64,000 nucleotides of DNA, taken from NCBI RefSeq assembly GCF_030865425.1, contig NZ_JAVFCB010000008.1, forward strand, positions 158,465 through 222,464. The letters are read 5' to 3'. Shown one piece after another: positions 16,470-25,529 of this stretch. The translations under genes were made by a program, and so were the position numbers. The notes under the pieces were generated by a model. The model saw only the letters and a list, made by a program, of their open reading frames with translations. It made no database searches and was not told the origin of the DNA. The stretch comes from Microbacterium capsulatum. GTDB lineage: Bacteria > Actinomycetota > Actinomycetes > Actinomycetales > Microbacteriaceae. Position 1 is the first letter of the stretch, and every line of letters starts with the position of its first letter.

Positions 16470-17401
16470 TCAGAAGTAGTCGGCCGCATCGAAGTGCCGG
16501 ATCCCGGTCAGGCGTGGGTCGCGTCCGAGCGGGCGCGTCATGCCGGTGTCGTCGCGCACGCGCCGGGTGCGCGGTGCGAACGCGAGGACGGCGGCGGTGT
16601 CGGCGACCCGATCCGGCACGGCGAGATCGCAGCCCTCCACGGCCGCACTCCGCCAGTCGTCCGCGATCGCGGCCAGCAGCGCCTCGCGCACCCCGTCCGG
16701 AGCGGATCCGGGGACCGCCAGCTCGGCGAGCTCACCTCGCCCCGCGCGCGCCTCCGCGACCGCATAGCCGAGCACCCCGCCGTCGCGCTCGATGACGTAG
16801 CCGCGCTTGCCCGCCAACCGCACCTGGCCATCGTCCAGTCCAGCGATGATCGCACCGGGGCCAGCACCAGGCCCTCGCGGGAATCGTCGTACGCGCGAGC
16901 CCAGGAGGCGGTCGTGCCCGGGCCGATCGCCTCGCGCCGCACCTCCCACGACGTCCGCGTGCCCGACGGATCGTCTGCGCTCCACGGACCGGCGAGCGTG
17001 CGGCGCATCGCGAACGCCTCGAATCCGCTCGAGCGGTAGACCAGCGGGGTGCCGGTGAACAGCAGCGCCCAGTCGGCGCCCGACCGCCGCGCCGCATCGA
17101 GCGTCGCGGCCACCAGACGACGCGCGACTCCGCGGCCGCGGGCGCGGTCCGCGACCACGACGCTGCCGATCGCGTGCACCTGCGCGGTGCCGCCCTCGTC
17201 CTCCCGCAGGCGCTTGGGCAGTCCGTGGATCGAGCCGACCAGCCCTGCCTCGTCGACGGCGACGATCGTGTGGGCGAACCGCTCCGGATCCGTCTCCCAC
17301 TGATCGGGCGCGAGCGGCGGAGTGAACGCGCGCGCCCAGAGTGCTGCGAGTCCCGCCGCGTCCGAGGGCACCGCATTCCGGATGGTCGGCTCGCCGGTCA
17401 T
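16470..17401 (-). pseudogene. GNAT-family N-acetyltransferase with a one-base frameshift
   Basis: The first frame from the ATG at 17401 carries the GNAT core, including the acetyl-CoA motif region VVADRARGRGVARRL and the LLFTGTPLVYRSSGF segment. After about residue 190 the protein continues in another frame with DDGQVRLAGKRGYV to the stop at 16470. Adding one base near 16832-16837 restores a protein of about 310 residues. It is the last gene of the long operon and overlaps the beta-helix gene by four bases. Substrate unknown. Recent inactivation or a sequence error would both explain it. Confidence 0.8.
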
Positions 17402-19533
17402 ACGACGACGTTCCCCGACAGCACCACGTTCGCGGCCTCTGCGGGCACCGTGCGCTTGAGGCCGGTCTCTACGTTGCCCGAGTGCAGCAGCGTGCTCTTC
17501 GCGCCGAAGCCCTGCGCCGGAAGCTCGAGCGCGCCGCCGTCGAAACGGCAGCCGGTCGCCCGGTAGTGGTTGACGCCGGCACCGATCGACACGTACGTGC
17601 CACCGCCGGTGAAGGTGCTGTCGCCCAGGACCACCGTGAGGTCTCCCGCGCCGCTGCGCGACAACCCGGTGCCCTTCGTCGTAGCCAGCGCGGATCCGCC
17701 GAGGATCTCGACGGCCTGCGCGTCCTTCCCCGCCGCGTCGATCCGGACGCCGTCAAGATCGACGCCGTCGAGGCGGAGCCGCGCGGAGAGCGTTCCGAAC
17801 GCCGCGTCGCGGTCGCCGCCGGAGAGCCGGCCGCCGCGGAACGTGACCGGGCCCGCGCCGCCGATCCGCACACCGTTCACCCCGGACAGCACGGTGTCGA
17901 CGAACGTGACCGGTGCCGACACCGAGGCGTTGGTGAGATCCCCCGCTGCGGCGAACGCGAAGTCCGACGCCTCGATCACGGTCGGCCGCTTCGATGCGCT
18001 CGATGACTGCGTGATGATGAGCGTGTCTGTGGCGGAGCAGCCGCGCAGCTGCGCGCCGTCCGCGTTGATCCAGAGCATGCCGGATCCGTTCAGCCCCTTC
18101 TTGCCGATCACGCGGACGTCCTCGAGGGTCAGGTCGGTGACCTTGACCCGCGCCACGAACCAGGAGCAGACATGCTTGCGCACCGTGATGCGCTTCGCGG
18201 CGGATCCCCAGGGCGCGCCCGAGTTCGCGAAGGTCATCAGCCCCGAGTTGCCGACGTAGGTCAGGTCGTGCTCGTACTGGCCGTGTGTCACGAACGGCCC
18301 CTGATCGTCGCCGTCGCCGTGGCAGTTCTCGACGAGGCAGTACGCAGAGGCGGTGAAGTCGTTCAGATGCCGTGCGTTCGAGGTGCGGCTGTTCGCCACG
18401 TACCCGTACAGGCAGTAGATCTGCTGAGTCATGTACCCGGCGCCGCCCCAGGTGACCGATGTCGGATTCTTCAGCGAGCAGCTCTCCGTCGTGTACGAGG
18501 TGTTCCACCGGCGCATGATCAGCGGCCAGAACGTCGCGGTGCCGTCGATGTGATCGACGTCGCAGCGCACCGCATACTCGAACGCCAGCGGGTGGGATCC
18601 GGTGTACTCATCGGTGCCCTTGCCCTGGAACCGCAGGTTCGAGACGACCACGTTCTGCACCGGCTTGACGTGCCGCCAGGTGATGGAGCGGTCGGCGCCG
18701 AGCGGCCAGCCGATCTGGTAATTGATGCGGACGTGGGATCCGTCCACGATCTGGGTCACCTGCACGAGCTTCTGCAGCTCGCGCTCCCACCGCCCGGAGA
18801 GCGCATTCACCTCCGCCGCATACCACTCGCCGACGGCGAAGAAGGACGAGTCCCCCACCGGGAGCACGTCGGCGAGATCGGGAACGCCCTCGCCGAGCGC
18901 CGCAGTGTGCTCCTCCGCGGTCACCTCGCCGCAGAAGTACATGACCGCCGCGAACGGATCGTCCTTGCCGGCCTTCTCGATGCCCTCCGTCGTCATCAGA
19001 CGGCCGCCGAAGTCGAACGCGATGCCCGAGCGGCTGAACTTGTGCCGGCGCACGAAGTTGAGATCCGTGTGCGCCTCGATCCGCACAACGGCCTGGTCGG
19101 CGACCAGGGCGTCGAGCGCCTCGTCAGCGGGGGTCTCCGGGCCGAAGATCCCGAAGGCCCGGAAGTCGATCGTGCCGCTGTGCACCCGCGCCCAGACGGC
19201 TCCGCTCCGGCCTGGCACCACGGTGCCGCCGTTCACCGCGGGCTGATCCGCGGTGATGCAGCGGAACAGCCCTCCGCCGCCATCGCCGGGGTGGGCGTAG
19301 CCGGACACCGCGACCATGTCATCGGCCTTCGCGGTGAGCGAGGCCAGCGCAGAGACGGTCGCCACCGACGCCGCGTTCCGGGCGTCCGATCCGGTCGCGG
19401 CGTTCGCCGGAGCGGCCGTGGCGACGGCGGCCGCGAGGCCTCCCACGGCTGCGGCGCCGAATCCGGCCAGCACAAGGCGTCGGGACCGCCGTTCGGCGCG
19501 GTGCACGGTGTCCTGCGGAATGGTGTCGGTCAT
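17398..19533 (-). CDS. Tat-exported right-handed beta-helix protein, possible polysaccharide lyase or hydrolase
   Basis: A 711-residue secreted protein. Residues 13-45 form a Tat-type signal (RRSRRLVLAGF, then a long hydrophobic stretch ending APANA). Residues 75-130 hold the GYAHPGDGGGG and GGTVVPGRSGAVW pattern typical of pectate-lyase-3 and tailspike-like proteins. From about 290 to 700 short repeated strands (VRIGGAGPVTFRGG, LRLDGVDLDGVRI) indicate a beta-helix. It probably binds or cuts a polysaccharide outside the cell; the catalytic residues are not evident. It starts just after the Gfo/Idh gene in the importer operon. A phage tailspike origin is possible but the context is metabolic. 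Confidence 0.75.
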   Translation of the reverse strand: MTDTIPQDTVHRAERRSRRLVLAGFGAAAVGGLAAAVATAAPANAATGSDARNAASVATVSALASLTAKADDMVAVSGYAHPGDGGGGLFRCITADQPAVNGGTVVPGRSGAVWARVHSGTIDFRAFGIFGPETPADEALDALVADQAVVRIEAHTDLNFVRRHKFSRSGIAFDFGGRLMTTEGIEKAGKDDPFAAVMYFCGEVTAEEHTAALGEGVPDLADVLPVGDSSFFAVGEWYAAEVNALSGRWERELQKLVQVTQIVDGSHVRINYQIGWPLGADRSITWRHVKPVQNVVVSNLRFQGKGTDEYTGSHPLAFEYAVRCDVDHIDGTATFWPLIMRRWNTSYTTESCSLKNPTSVTWGGAGYMTQQIYCLYGYVANSRTSNARHLNDFTASAYCLVENCHGDGDDQGPFVTHGQYEHDLTYVGNSGLMTFANSGAPWGSAAKRITVRKHVCSWFVARVKVTDLTLEDVRVIGKKGLNGSGMLWINADGAQLRGCSATDTLIITQSSSASKRPTVIEASDFAFAAAGDLTNASVSAPVTFVDTVLSGVNGVRIGGAGPVTFRGGRLSGGDRDAAFGTLSARLRLDGVDLDGVRIDAAGKDAQAVEILGGSALATTKGTGLSRSGAGDLTVVLGDSTFTGGGTYVSIGAGVNHYRATGCRFDGGALELPAQGFGAKSTLLHSGNVETGLKRTVPAEAANVVLSGNVVV

Positions 19534-19534
19534 G

Positions 19535-20524
19535 TCATCTCACTTCCGGCGTCATCGCCATCGGTGCGGGCGGGCCCGCGTGGAGGGGGCTGTTCTCGCC
19601 CCTGTCTCTCCCCAGTGATCCGTCTCTCCCCAGAGCTTCGTCGCACCGGGCCTCCTCGGCGGCGGCGATCGCGTTGCGGTACACGGCCGCGGTCCGCTCG
19701 GGGTCGATCGGGACGATGCCGCGGGCGAGCGCCAGCACGGCGTCGGCGGTCGCTCCGTAGCCGAGGCCGTCGCCGTCCTGCGGCAGCACGAGCTCCTGCG
19801 CGCCGTGGTCGGTCCAGACCCGCACCGCGTAGCGGTCCGGTCCGGCGAGTCCGGCGATCGTGACGGTCACCGGGATCGTGCCCACAAGGGCGTGCACGGA
19901 CGCCAGCAGCTCCGACGAGGTCGCGGATCCGCCCGTCGTGCGCACGGCGGAGAGGATCTCGGCGCGCGCACCGGAGACGAGCACGTCGAGCATCTCCCAC
20001 GCGTGCAGGCCGATGTTCAGCATCGTGCCGCCGGCTCCGGACGGGTCGTCCTGCCAGCGCCGGACCGCCGTGAGGAACCCGGCGATGTCGTGCTGGGCGT
20101 GCACGTCGATCGCGTGGATCCGGCAACCGCGGAGCGCGGCGGCGAACGCGGCGAGCGCGGGCGCGAAGCGCAGCACCGACGAGGTGAACCGCGGCGCCGG
20201 AGGCAGCGCCCGCCAGCGTGCGAGCCCTGCGGCGTCCGCGGCGACCGTCTTGTTGACGAACGCCGGGATGCCGGCCTGCGCGCAGGCGAACGCGACCTCG
20301 GCGGCGCGGGGCGTGCGCGGCGTCGCCACCACGACATCGGGCCGCAGCGCGAGCAGGTCGCCCAACTCCGCGCGTGCGGGAACCGCGAAGCGCTCGGCGA
20401 AGTCGATCCGCCGGGCCGGGTCGTCCTCGTCCCAGACTCCGACGACCTCCGCCCCGCGCGCGACGAGTCCCGCCGCATCGGCGAAGGGGTGCGAGTGCGC
20501 GACCCCGGCGAAGGCGACCCGCAT
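19535..20524 (-). CDS. Gfo/Idh/MocA-family oxidoreductase
   Basis: A 329-residue NAD(P)-dependent sugar oxidoreductase by family. The N-terminal strand is followed by GVAHSHPFADA instead of the normal glycine-rich dinucleotide loop. The catalytic-lysine position reads FVNKTVAADA rather than EKP, and the C-terminal domain keeps the GLHAWEML histidine motif. The last 30 residues (from about EEARCDEALG) are polar and unusual, and the stop lies just before the beta-helix start. In a carbohydrate operon it would oxidise or reduce a sugar or sugar acid. Confidence 0.8.
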   Translation of the reverse strand: MRVAFAGVAHSHPFADAAGLVARGAEVVGVWDEDDPARRIDFAERFAVPARAELGDLLALRPDVVVATPRTPRAAEVAFACAQAGIPAFVNKTVAADAAGLARWRALPPAPRFTSSVLRFAPALAAFAAALRGCRIHAIDVHAQHDIAGFLTAVRRWQDDPSGAGGTMLNIGLHAWEMLDVLVSGARAEILSAVRTTGGSATSSELLASVHALVGTIPVTVTIAGLAGPDRYAVRVWTDHGAQELVLPQDGDGLGYGATADAVLALARGIVPIDPERTAAVYRNAIAAAEEARCDEALGRDGSLGRDRGENSPLHAGPPAPMAMTPEVR

Positions 20525-20527
20525 CGC

Positions 20528-21529
20528 TCAGCCCATCACGGCGAGCTGTTCGCGGGTGACTCCGTGCTGCAGCGGCCGTCCGGCGGCGAACGCTTCGACC
20601 TCGTCGGCCACGATCCGGCCCTGCGTCAGGCGACCCTCCACCGTGCCGGCCGCCCGGTGCGGGGTGAGGAGCACATTCGGGAGCGTCCGGAGCACGCTGT
20701 CCGAGCCCAGCGGCTCCTCGTCGAAGACGTCCAGAGCCGCCGAGATCCGGCCGCTGCGCAGCTCGGCCTCGAGCGCGACCGCGTCGACGAGCCACGACCG
20801 GGCGGTGTTCACCAGACCTGCGCCGTCGGGCATCAGCGCCAGCTCGCGCGCCCCGATCATGCGGTGTGTCGCGGGCAGGGTGGGAGCGTGCAGCGCGACG
20901 ATCCTGGCGCGGCGGAGCGCGTCGTCGAGTCCGGCCTTCTCGGCGCCGAGCGCGCTCGCCTCGGCAGCGTCGACCGTGGGATCCACCAGCAGCGGCCGGG
21001 CGCCGAGCGCACGGATCAGCGACAGATACGCTCGGCCGGTGCGGGAGGCCCCGATCACCGCGATCTCCGCCTCCAGAATCTGGTGCTGCGCCCCGACCGA
21101 GGGGTCGTACCAGCCGCCGCGGGCGCGCAGGGCGTCGTTCATCTCGGGCAGCCGGTGCAGCAGGGCGAGCGTGAACGCCAGCGAGACCTCGGCCACGGGG
21201 CGGGCCATCGCGAGTCCGGCCTGCGTGACGCGGATCCCGCGCGCGAACAGCTCGTCCGTGACGAACGGCTTCACGGTGGCGCCGGTGTGCGCGACGAGCT
21301 CGAGGCGCGGCATCCGATCCAACAGGGCTGCGTCGAACGGCACCGCGCCCCAGCTCGTGACGATGGCCCTCGTCGCACTCGGATCCGGCACGTCCGCGAG
21401 CCGGTCGACGCGCAGATACCCGCCGCCCAGTGCCGCGGCGGCCGCCCGCAGACGCTCCTCGTCGGCCTCCGAGAAGAACTCGGCCATCAGCTGCGCGCTG
21501 ACGACCGCGACCAGCACCGGGGAGCTCAT
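20528..21529 (-). CDS. D-2-hydroxyacid dehydrogenase family protein
   Basis: A 333-residue member of the phosphoglycerate/hydroxyacid dehydrogenase family. The nucleotide-binding loop reads VIGASRTGRAYL, with serine-arginine in place of part of the usual GxGxxG. Catalytic Arg, Glu and His sit in NTARSWLVD, DVFDEEPLG and LTPHRAAGT. The ATG at 21529 overlaps the upstream stop (ATGA) and the stop is 3 bases from the Gfo/Idh gene start. It should act on a 2-hydroxy or 2-keto acid arising from the imported sugar. Confidence 0.85.
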   Translation of the reverse strand: MSSPVLVAVVSAQLMAEFFSEADEERLRAAAAALGGGYLRVDRLADVPDPSATRAIVTSWGAVPFDAALLDRMPRLELVAHTGATVKPFVTDELFARGIRVTQAGLAMARPVAEVSLAFTLALLHRLPEMNDALRARGGWYDPSVGAQHQILEAEIAVIGASRTGRAYLSLIRALGARPLLVDPTVDAAEASALGAEKAGLDDALRRARIVALHAPTLPATHRMIGARELALMPDGAGLVNTARSWLVDAVALEAELRSGRISAALDVFDEEPLGSDSVLRTLPNVLLTPHRAAGTVEGRLTQGRIVADEVEAFAAGRPLQHGVTREQLAVMG

Positions 21530-22590
21530 CGGAGCCAGTCCTCGCGGTTCTCGGCGATGAACGCGTCGTCGCTGAGCTCGGGATAGGCCTGTCGCACACG
21601 CGCGATCTCGTCGGCCTGGCCGGGCGACAGCCCTTCGGCAGGGTCGAGGCACCACGTGCCCTCCATCAGGCCCTGCTGCCGCAGCATCTCGTGGACGCCG
21701 GCGATCACGCCGTGGAAGTCGTTCCCCGGATCGAACACGGCCTGGTTCACGTCGACCATGTCGGACGCCATCCGGCCCAGCGCGGAGTAGGCGTCGCGAT
21801 CCCCGGACGCGGCGCGATGCGACAGTTCGAGCACCGACACCGCGGCGCGCGTGCCGACCGCCCACTGCCCGAGCAGCCCCCCGACGAATCGCAGGGTGCG
21901 GGATCCGTCCGGCGACGCCACGTGGAACTCGGAGAGCAGGTCGGCGACGATCGCGTCGTCGTTGCCGGTGTACAGCGCGATCTCGTCCGCGCGTCCGGAT
22001 GCGGCGACCCCGCGCACGAGCTCGAGGGTGCGGTAGCGATCGAAGGGCGCCGCCTTGACCGCGACGACCGACGGGATCGACGCGAACTCGCGCCAGAACT
22101 CGCGGTCGAGCACCGGCCCGCCGATCGCCGTCTGCAGGTAGAACCCGACGACGGGGAGCACCTCGCCGACCGCCCGCGCCCGTTCGAGCAGCGCGCGTTC
22201 GTCGGCGCCGGCGACCCGCGGGCTGACCAGCACCGCGTCGTAGCCGAGGGACCGCGCCAGCTCCGCCTCCGCGACGGCCTGCCCGGTGCCCCCGGCGACG
22301 CCGGCGATCCTGACCACGTCGGGATCGCCGTGCGCGTCGAGCTCCTCCGCGGCGAGGGAGAGCACCGGCTCGAACAGGGCGTGCTCGGGATCCCGGATCT
22401 CGAACTGCGTGGTGTGCACGCCGACGGCGAGCCCGCCGGCGCCGGCCGCCAGGTAGTAGCGGGTGAGCGCGCGCTGGCGCCGTTCGTCGAGCCGGCGATC
22501 CGCCGTGAGCGCCAGCGGATGCGCCGGGATCACGGCGCCGCGCCGGAGCGTGCGCGCGGCCTCGGGCCGGAGCGTCGGGACGACCGCCAT
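21526..22590 (-). CDS. Dihydrodipicolinate synthase/N-acetylneuraminate lyase-family protein
   Basis: A 354-residue TIM-barrel Schiff-base aldolase by family. The barrel lysine is in SVVAVKAAPFDR, the tyrosine in VVGFYLQTAIGG, and the N-terminal RGAVIPAHPLAL corresponds to the substrate loop. It is longer than standard DHDPS (about 290) because of a C-terminal helical extension. In sugar operons this family cleaves or dehydrates 2-keto-3-deoxy acids. Its start shares one base with the stop of the epimerase gene (TGATG), and it is coupled to the hydroxyacid dehydrogenase downstream. The precise substrate is unknown. Confidence 0.82.
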   Translation of the reverse strand: MAVVPTLRPEAARTLRRGAVIPAHPLALTADRRLDERRQRALTRYYLAAGAGGLAVGVHTTQFEIRDPEHALFEPVLSLAAEELDAHGDPDVVRIAGVAGGTGQAVAEAELARSLGYDAVLVSPRVAGADERALLERARAVGEVLPVVGFYLQTAIGGPVLDREFWREFASIPSVVAVKAAPFDRYRTLELVRGVAASGRADEIALYTGNDDAIVADLLSEFHVASPDGSRTLRFVGGLLGQWAVGTRAAVSVLELSHRAASGDRDAYSALGRMASDMVDVNQAVFDPGNDFHGVIAGVHEMLRQQGLMEGTWCLDPAEGLSPGQADEIARVRQAYPELSDDAFIAENREDWLR

Positions 22591-23624
22591 CAGAACCGCC
22601 CGTCCCGGACGGCCCACTTGGTGGGCTTCGCCGAGATCGGGTGGCCCGCCTCGACCCAGGCGGCCTGCAGCGCGATGAGGGCGTCGGCGGAGAGGGACGG
22701 GTAGCCGAACAGGGCCATGCAGCGGCGCGAGTCGTTCAGTAGCGCCGTGGGCTGCGGCTCGTCCACCAGCTGCACATCACGCCCGAACAGGGTGCCGAAC
22801 CGATGCGCGACCGCGGCCACACTGAGTGTCTCGGGTCCGGTGAGGTTCACCGTGAACACGTCGGAGGTCGCATGGCCGATGCTGCGCAGCACCACTTCGT
22901 TCGCGTAGCCCTGCCACACGACGTTGACGTTCGCGGTCGCGACCGAGACCGGCTGATCGGCGTGCACCGCGCCGGCGATGTCGGCCAGCACGCCGTAGCG
23001 GAGGTCGATCGCGTAGTTGAGTCGGATGATCGACACCCTGGTCCCGCGCTCCTGCGCCCCGAACTCGAACACCCGCTCCCGCCCGAGGCACGACTGCGCG
23101 TACTCGCCGATCGGGGCCGGGGCCACGTCCTCGGTCGCGCCTCCGGAGGAGGCGGGCACGAACGGGTACACGTTGCCGGTCGACATCACGGCGATCGCGC
23201 TGTCGCGGTAGCGCCGCGCGACCCGATCCGGCAGGGCCGCGTTGACCTCCCACGCCCAGGACGGGCTGGTGGCGGCGCCGAACTTCGCCCCGACCATGAA
23301 CACCACGTTCGGAGCGTCCGGCAGGGTCGAGAAGTCGTCGTTCTCGATGAGGTCGAACGGCACGACACGCACCCCCGCGGCCTCGAGTCGCGCACGCACG
23401 GCCGCGTCTCCGAACCGTGAGACCGCGTGCACCCGGTCGCCGGAGCGGCCGGCGGCGTCCAGCCCGCGACGGGCCAGGATCGCGAGCGTCGGGCCCATCT
23501 TGCCGCCGGCGCCCAGGATCACGAGGTCGCCGGCGCCCTCGGCGAGATCGGCGACGAGGGCCGGGCTCGGCGTGGTGAGGGCGTCTTCGAGCGCCGCTTC
23601 CCCGGGGAAAGCCTGAAGTGTCAC
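22590..23624 (-). CDS. NAD-dependent epimerase/dehydratase-like protein, atypical active site
   Basis: A 344-residue extended-SDR protein starting at GTG 23624, with AAAGGA upstream. The cofactor loop is VILGAGGKMG and AVMSTGNVYPF holds the serine/threonine. The expected YxxxK reads YAQSC, so the catalytic lysine is missing at the usual place. It may therefore be a divergent enzyme or a binding protein. It stands 38 bases downstream of the importer permease and is coupled to the aldolase. Relatives occur in carbohydrate operons without firm assignment. Confidence 0.75.
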   Translation of the reverse strand: MTLQAFPGEAALEDALTTPSPALVADLAEGAGDLVILGAGGKMGPTLAILARRGLDAAGRSGDRVHAVSRFGDAAVRARLEAAGVRVVPFDLIENDDFSTLPDAPNVVFMVGAKFGAATSPSWAWEVNAALPDRVARRYRDSAIAVMSTGNVYPFVPASSGGATEDVAPAPIGEYAQSCLGRERVFEFGAQERGTRVSIIRLNYAIDLRYGVLADIAGAVHADQPVSVATANVNVVWQGYANEVVLRSIGHATSDVFTVNLTGPETLSVAAVAHRFGTLFGRDVQLVDEPQPTALLNDSRRCMALFGYPSLSADALIALQAAWVEAGHPISAKPTKWAVRDGRF

Positions 23625-23662
23625 GTGTGCGTCCTTTCTGAGGTGCGTGGGGACCGGGCCGG

Positions 23663-24565
23663 TCAGCCCTTGATGCCGGTGCCGGTGACGCCCTCCTGCA
23701 CGTACCGCTGAGCGATCAGGTACGCGAGGAAGATCGGGGCGAGGGCGACGACGCTGCCGGCCAGCATCGTGCTGAGCGGGACGCTCTGCTGCTGCAGGGA
23801 CGAGATCCCGACGGTCAGGGTGAACATCGCGGTGGACTTGCCGATGATGAGCGGCCAGAGGAAGTCGTTCCAGTGCCAGAGGAACACGAAGATGCCGAGC
23901 GTCGCCAGGATCGGCTTGCACAGCGGCAGCACGATCCGCAGGAAGATCCGGAACTCTCCCGCGCCGTCGATCCGCGCCGCCTCGAACAGGTCGTCCGGCA
24001 GTCCCTGGATGAACTGGCGCATCAGGAACACGGCCTGCGCGTTGGCGAGGGTCGGCAGGATGAGGCCCCAGTAGGTGTCCACGCCGCCGAGGGCGGCCAT
24101 GAGCAGGAAGGTGGGGATCAGGGTCACGTGGAAGGGGACCATGACCATCGCCAGGAACGACCAGAACATGGTCTCCTTGCCGGCGAACCGCTTCTTCGCG
24201 AACGCGTACCCGGCGAGCGCGGACAGGAACAGCACCGCGGCGACGGAGACGAGGGAGTAGACGAGGGTGTTGCCGAGCCAGACGAGGACGTTCTGCCCGG
24301 AGAGCACGTTCGCGTAGGCGTCGAACGAGATGTCCGTCCACGGCAGCAGGGATCCGGGCAGCTGGACGACCTTGCCCGGCTTCAGGCTCAGCACCACCAT
24401 CGCGTAGAACGGGAAGAAGCTGAGGATGCCGGCGATGGTCAGCCAGATCCAGCGGAGCACGACTCCGAGCCCGGTCGGCTGGAGGGCGCGGTACGAGCGG
24501 CCTCCGCGAGGCGGGATCGCCGCCGGCGGCAGCTGCTGCTGCCTGGGCTTCGTGAGGGTCGTCAT
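23663..24565 (-). CDS. Carbohydrate ABC transporter permease, MalG type
   Basis: A 300-residue inner-membrane permease with six hydrophobic segments. The EAA loop is visible as DDLFEAARIDGAGEFRIF, the contact site for the ATPase. It ends in QRYVQEGVTGTGIKG, a typical MalG-family C-terminus. It overlaps the MalF-type partner (ATGA at 24562-24565). No ATPase gene lies nearby, so a shared MsiK/MalK-type ATPase elsewhere is expected, as is usual for actinobacterial sugar importers. Confidence 0.93.
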   Translation of the reverse strand: MTTLTKPRQQQLPPAAIPPRGGRSYRALQPTGLGVVLRWIWLTIAGILSFFPFYAMVVLSLKPGKVVQLPGSLLPWTDISFDAYANVLSGQNVLVWLGNTLVYSLVSVAAVLFLSALAGYAFAKKRFAGKETMFWSFLAMVMVPFHVTLIPTFLLMAALGGVDTYWGLILPTLANAQAVFLMRQFIQGLPDDLFEAARIDGAGEFRIFLRIVLPLCKPILATLGIFVFLWHWNDFLWPLIIGKSTAMFTLTVGISSLQQQSVPLSTMLAGSVVALAPIFLAYLIAQRYVQEGVTGTGIKG

Positions 24566-25470
24566 CTCTGCCTTCCGATCACGAGACGCTGGATGAGGGC
24601 GACGGCGAGGGTCATCGCGAACAGCGCGACACCGACCGCCGCCGCATATCCGTAGTCGAAGTACTTGAAACCCTGGTCGTACAGCAGGTAGACGAGGGAG
24701 TAGCTGGCGTTGGCCGGCCCGCCCTGCGTCATCACGTAGATCACGTCGAAGACCTGGAACGCCGCGGTGGTCTCGATCACGGCGAGGAAGAACACGGTCG
24801 GCCGCAGGAACGGCAGCACGATCCAGCGGAACCGCTGCCAGGCGTTCGCCCCGTCCATCAGCGCCGCCTCTTCTAGCTCGCGAGGGATGTCCTGCATCGC
24901 CGCGATCATGATCATCATCCCGTAGCCGAACCGCGACCACACGCCGACCACGATGATCGCCGGGATCACGAGGATCGTGCTCCCCAGCCAGGACCCGCCC
25001 AGGCCCAGCGGCGCCATCAGGCGCGACCACGGCCCGTCGCCGGAGAAGATCCACACGAAGATCGAGCCGGCCAGCACGAGCGAGGTGATCACCGGGAGGA
25101 AGAAGATCGAGCGGAAGAACCGGGATCCGCGGAACGCCCGCCGCACGCCCAGCGCCATCACGGTCGACAGCACGAGCGAGATCGGCACCGCGAAGACGGT
25201 GTAGATCGCGGTGGTGCCCAGGGCCCGCCAGAACAGCGGATCGGCGACCAGCCGCTGGAAGTTGTCGAGTCCTCGCCACGACACCTCGCCCGAGATGTCG
25301 TACTGGAAGAAGCTCAGCGCGACGCCGACGATGCTCGGACCGAACCGGAAGGCGAGGAACAGCAGGAATGCGGGCAGCACGAAGAGAAGCGCCACTCTGG
25401 CCTCCCTCCGGGCCAGCACGCGGCCGGGAGAACGGCCGGGAGGCCGCCGGGTCTGGGTCGTGGTCGTCAT
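24562..25470 (-). CDS. Carbohydrate ABC transporter permease, MalF type
   Basis: A 302-residue permease with six hydrophobic segments after a basic N-terminus. The EAA loop is RELEEAALMDGANAWQRF. It forms the channel with the 23663 permease, and the binding protein at 25530 delivers the substrate. The gap from the binding-protein gene is 59 bases without a clear terminator, so all three are probably one transcript from the promoter near 26840. Confidence 0.93.
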   Translation of the reverse strand: MTTTTQTRRPPGRSPGRVLARREARVALLFVLPAFLLFLAFRFGPSIVGVALSFFQYDISGEVSWRGLDNFQRLVADPLFWRALGTTAIYTVFAVPISLVLSTVMALGVRRAFRGSRFFRSIFFLPVITSLVLAGSIFVWIFSGDGPWSRLMAPLGLGGSWLGSTILVIPAIIVVGVWSRFGYGMMIMIAAMQDIPRELEEAALMDGANAWQRFRWIVLPFLRPTVFFLAVIETTAAFQVFDVIYVMTQGGPANASYSLVYLLYDQGFKYFDYGYAAAVGVALFAMTLAVALIQRLVIGRQR

Positions 25471-25529
25471 CGCATCGCACCTCGGGTGAGCAGGGGTGCG
25501 CGGTCGGGCCCGCGCACCCCCCGTGTCCA

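Noticed and set aside
17398-19533. Tailspike-like protein as evidence of a prophage
   Set aside because: It has a Tat signal peptide and sits in a sugar-import operon. No other phage genes are present.
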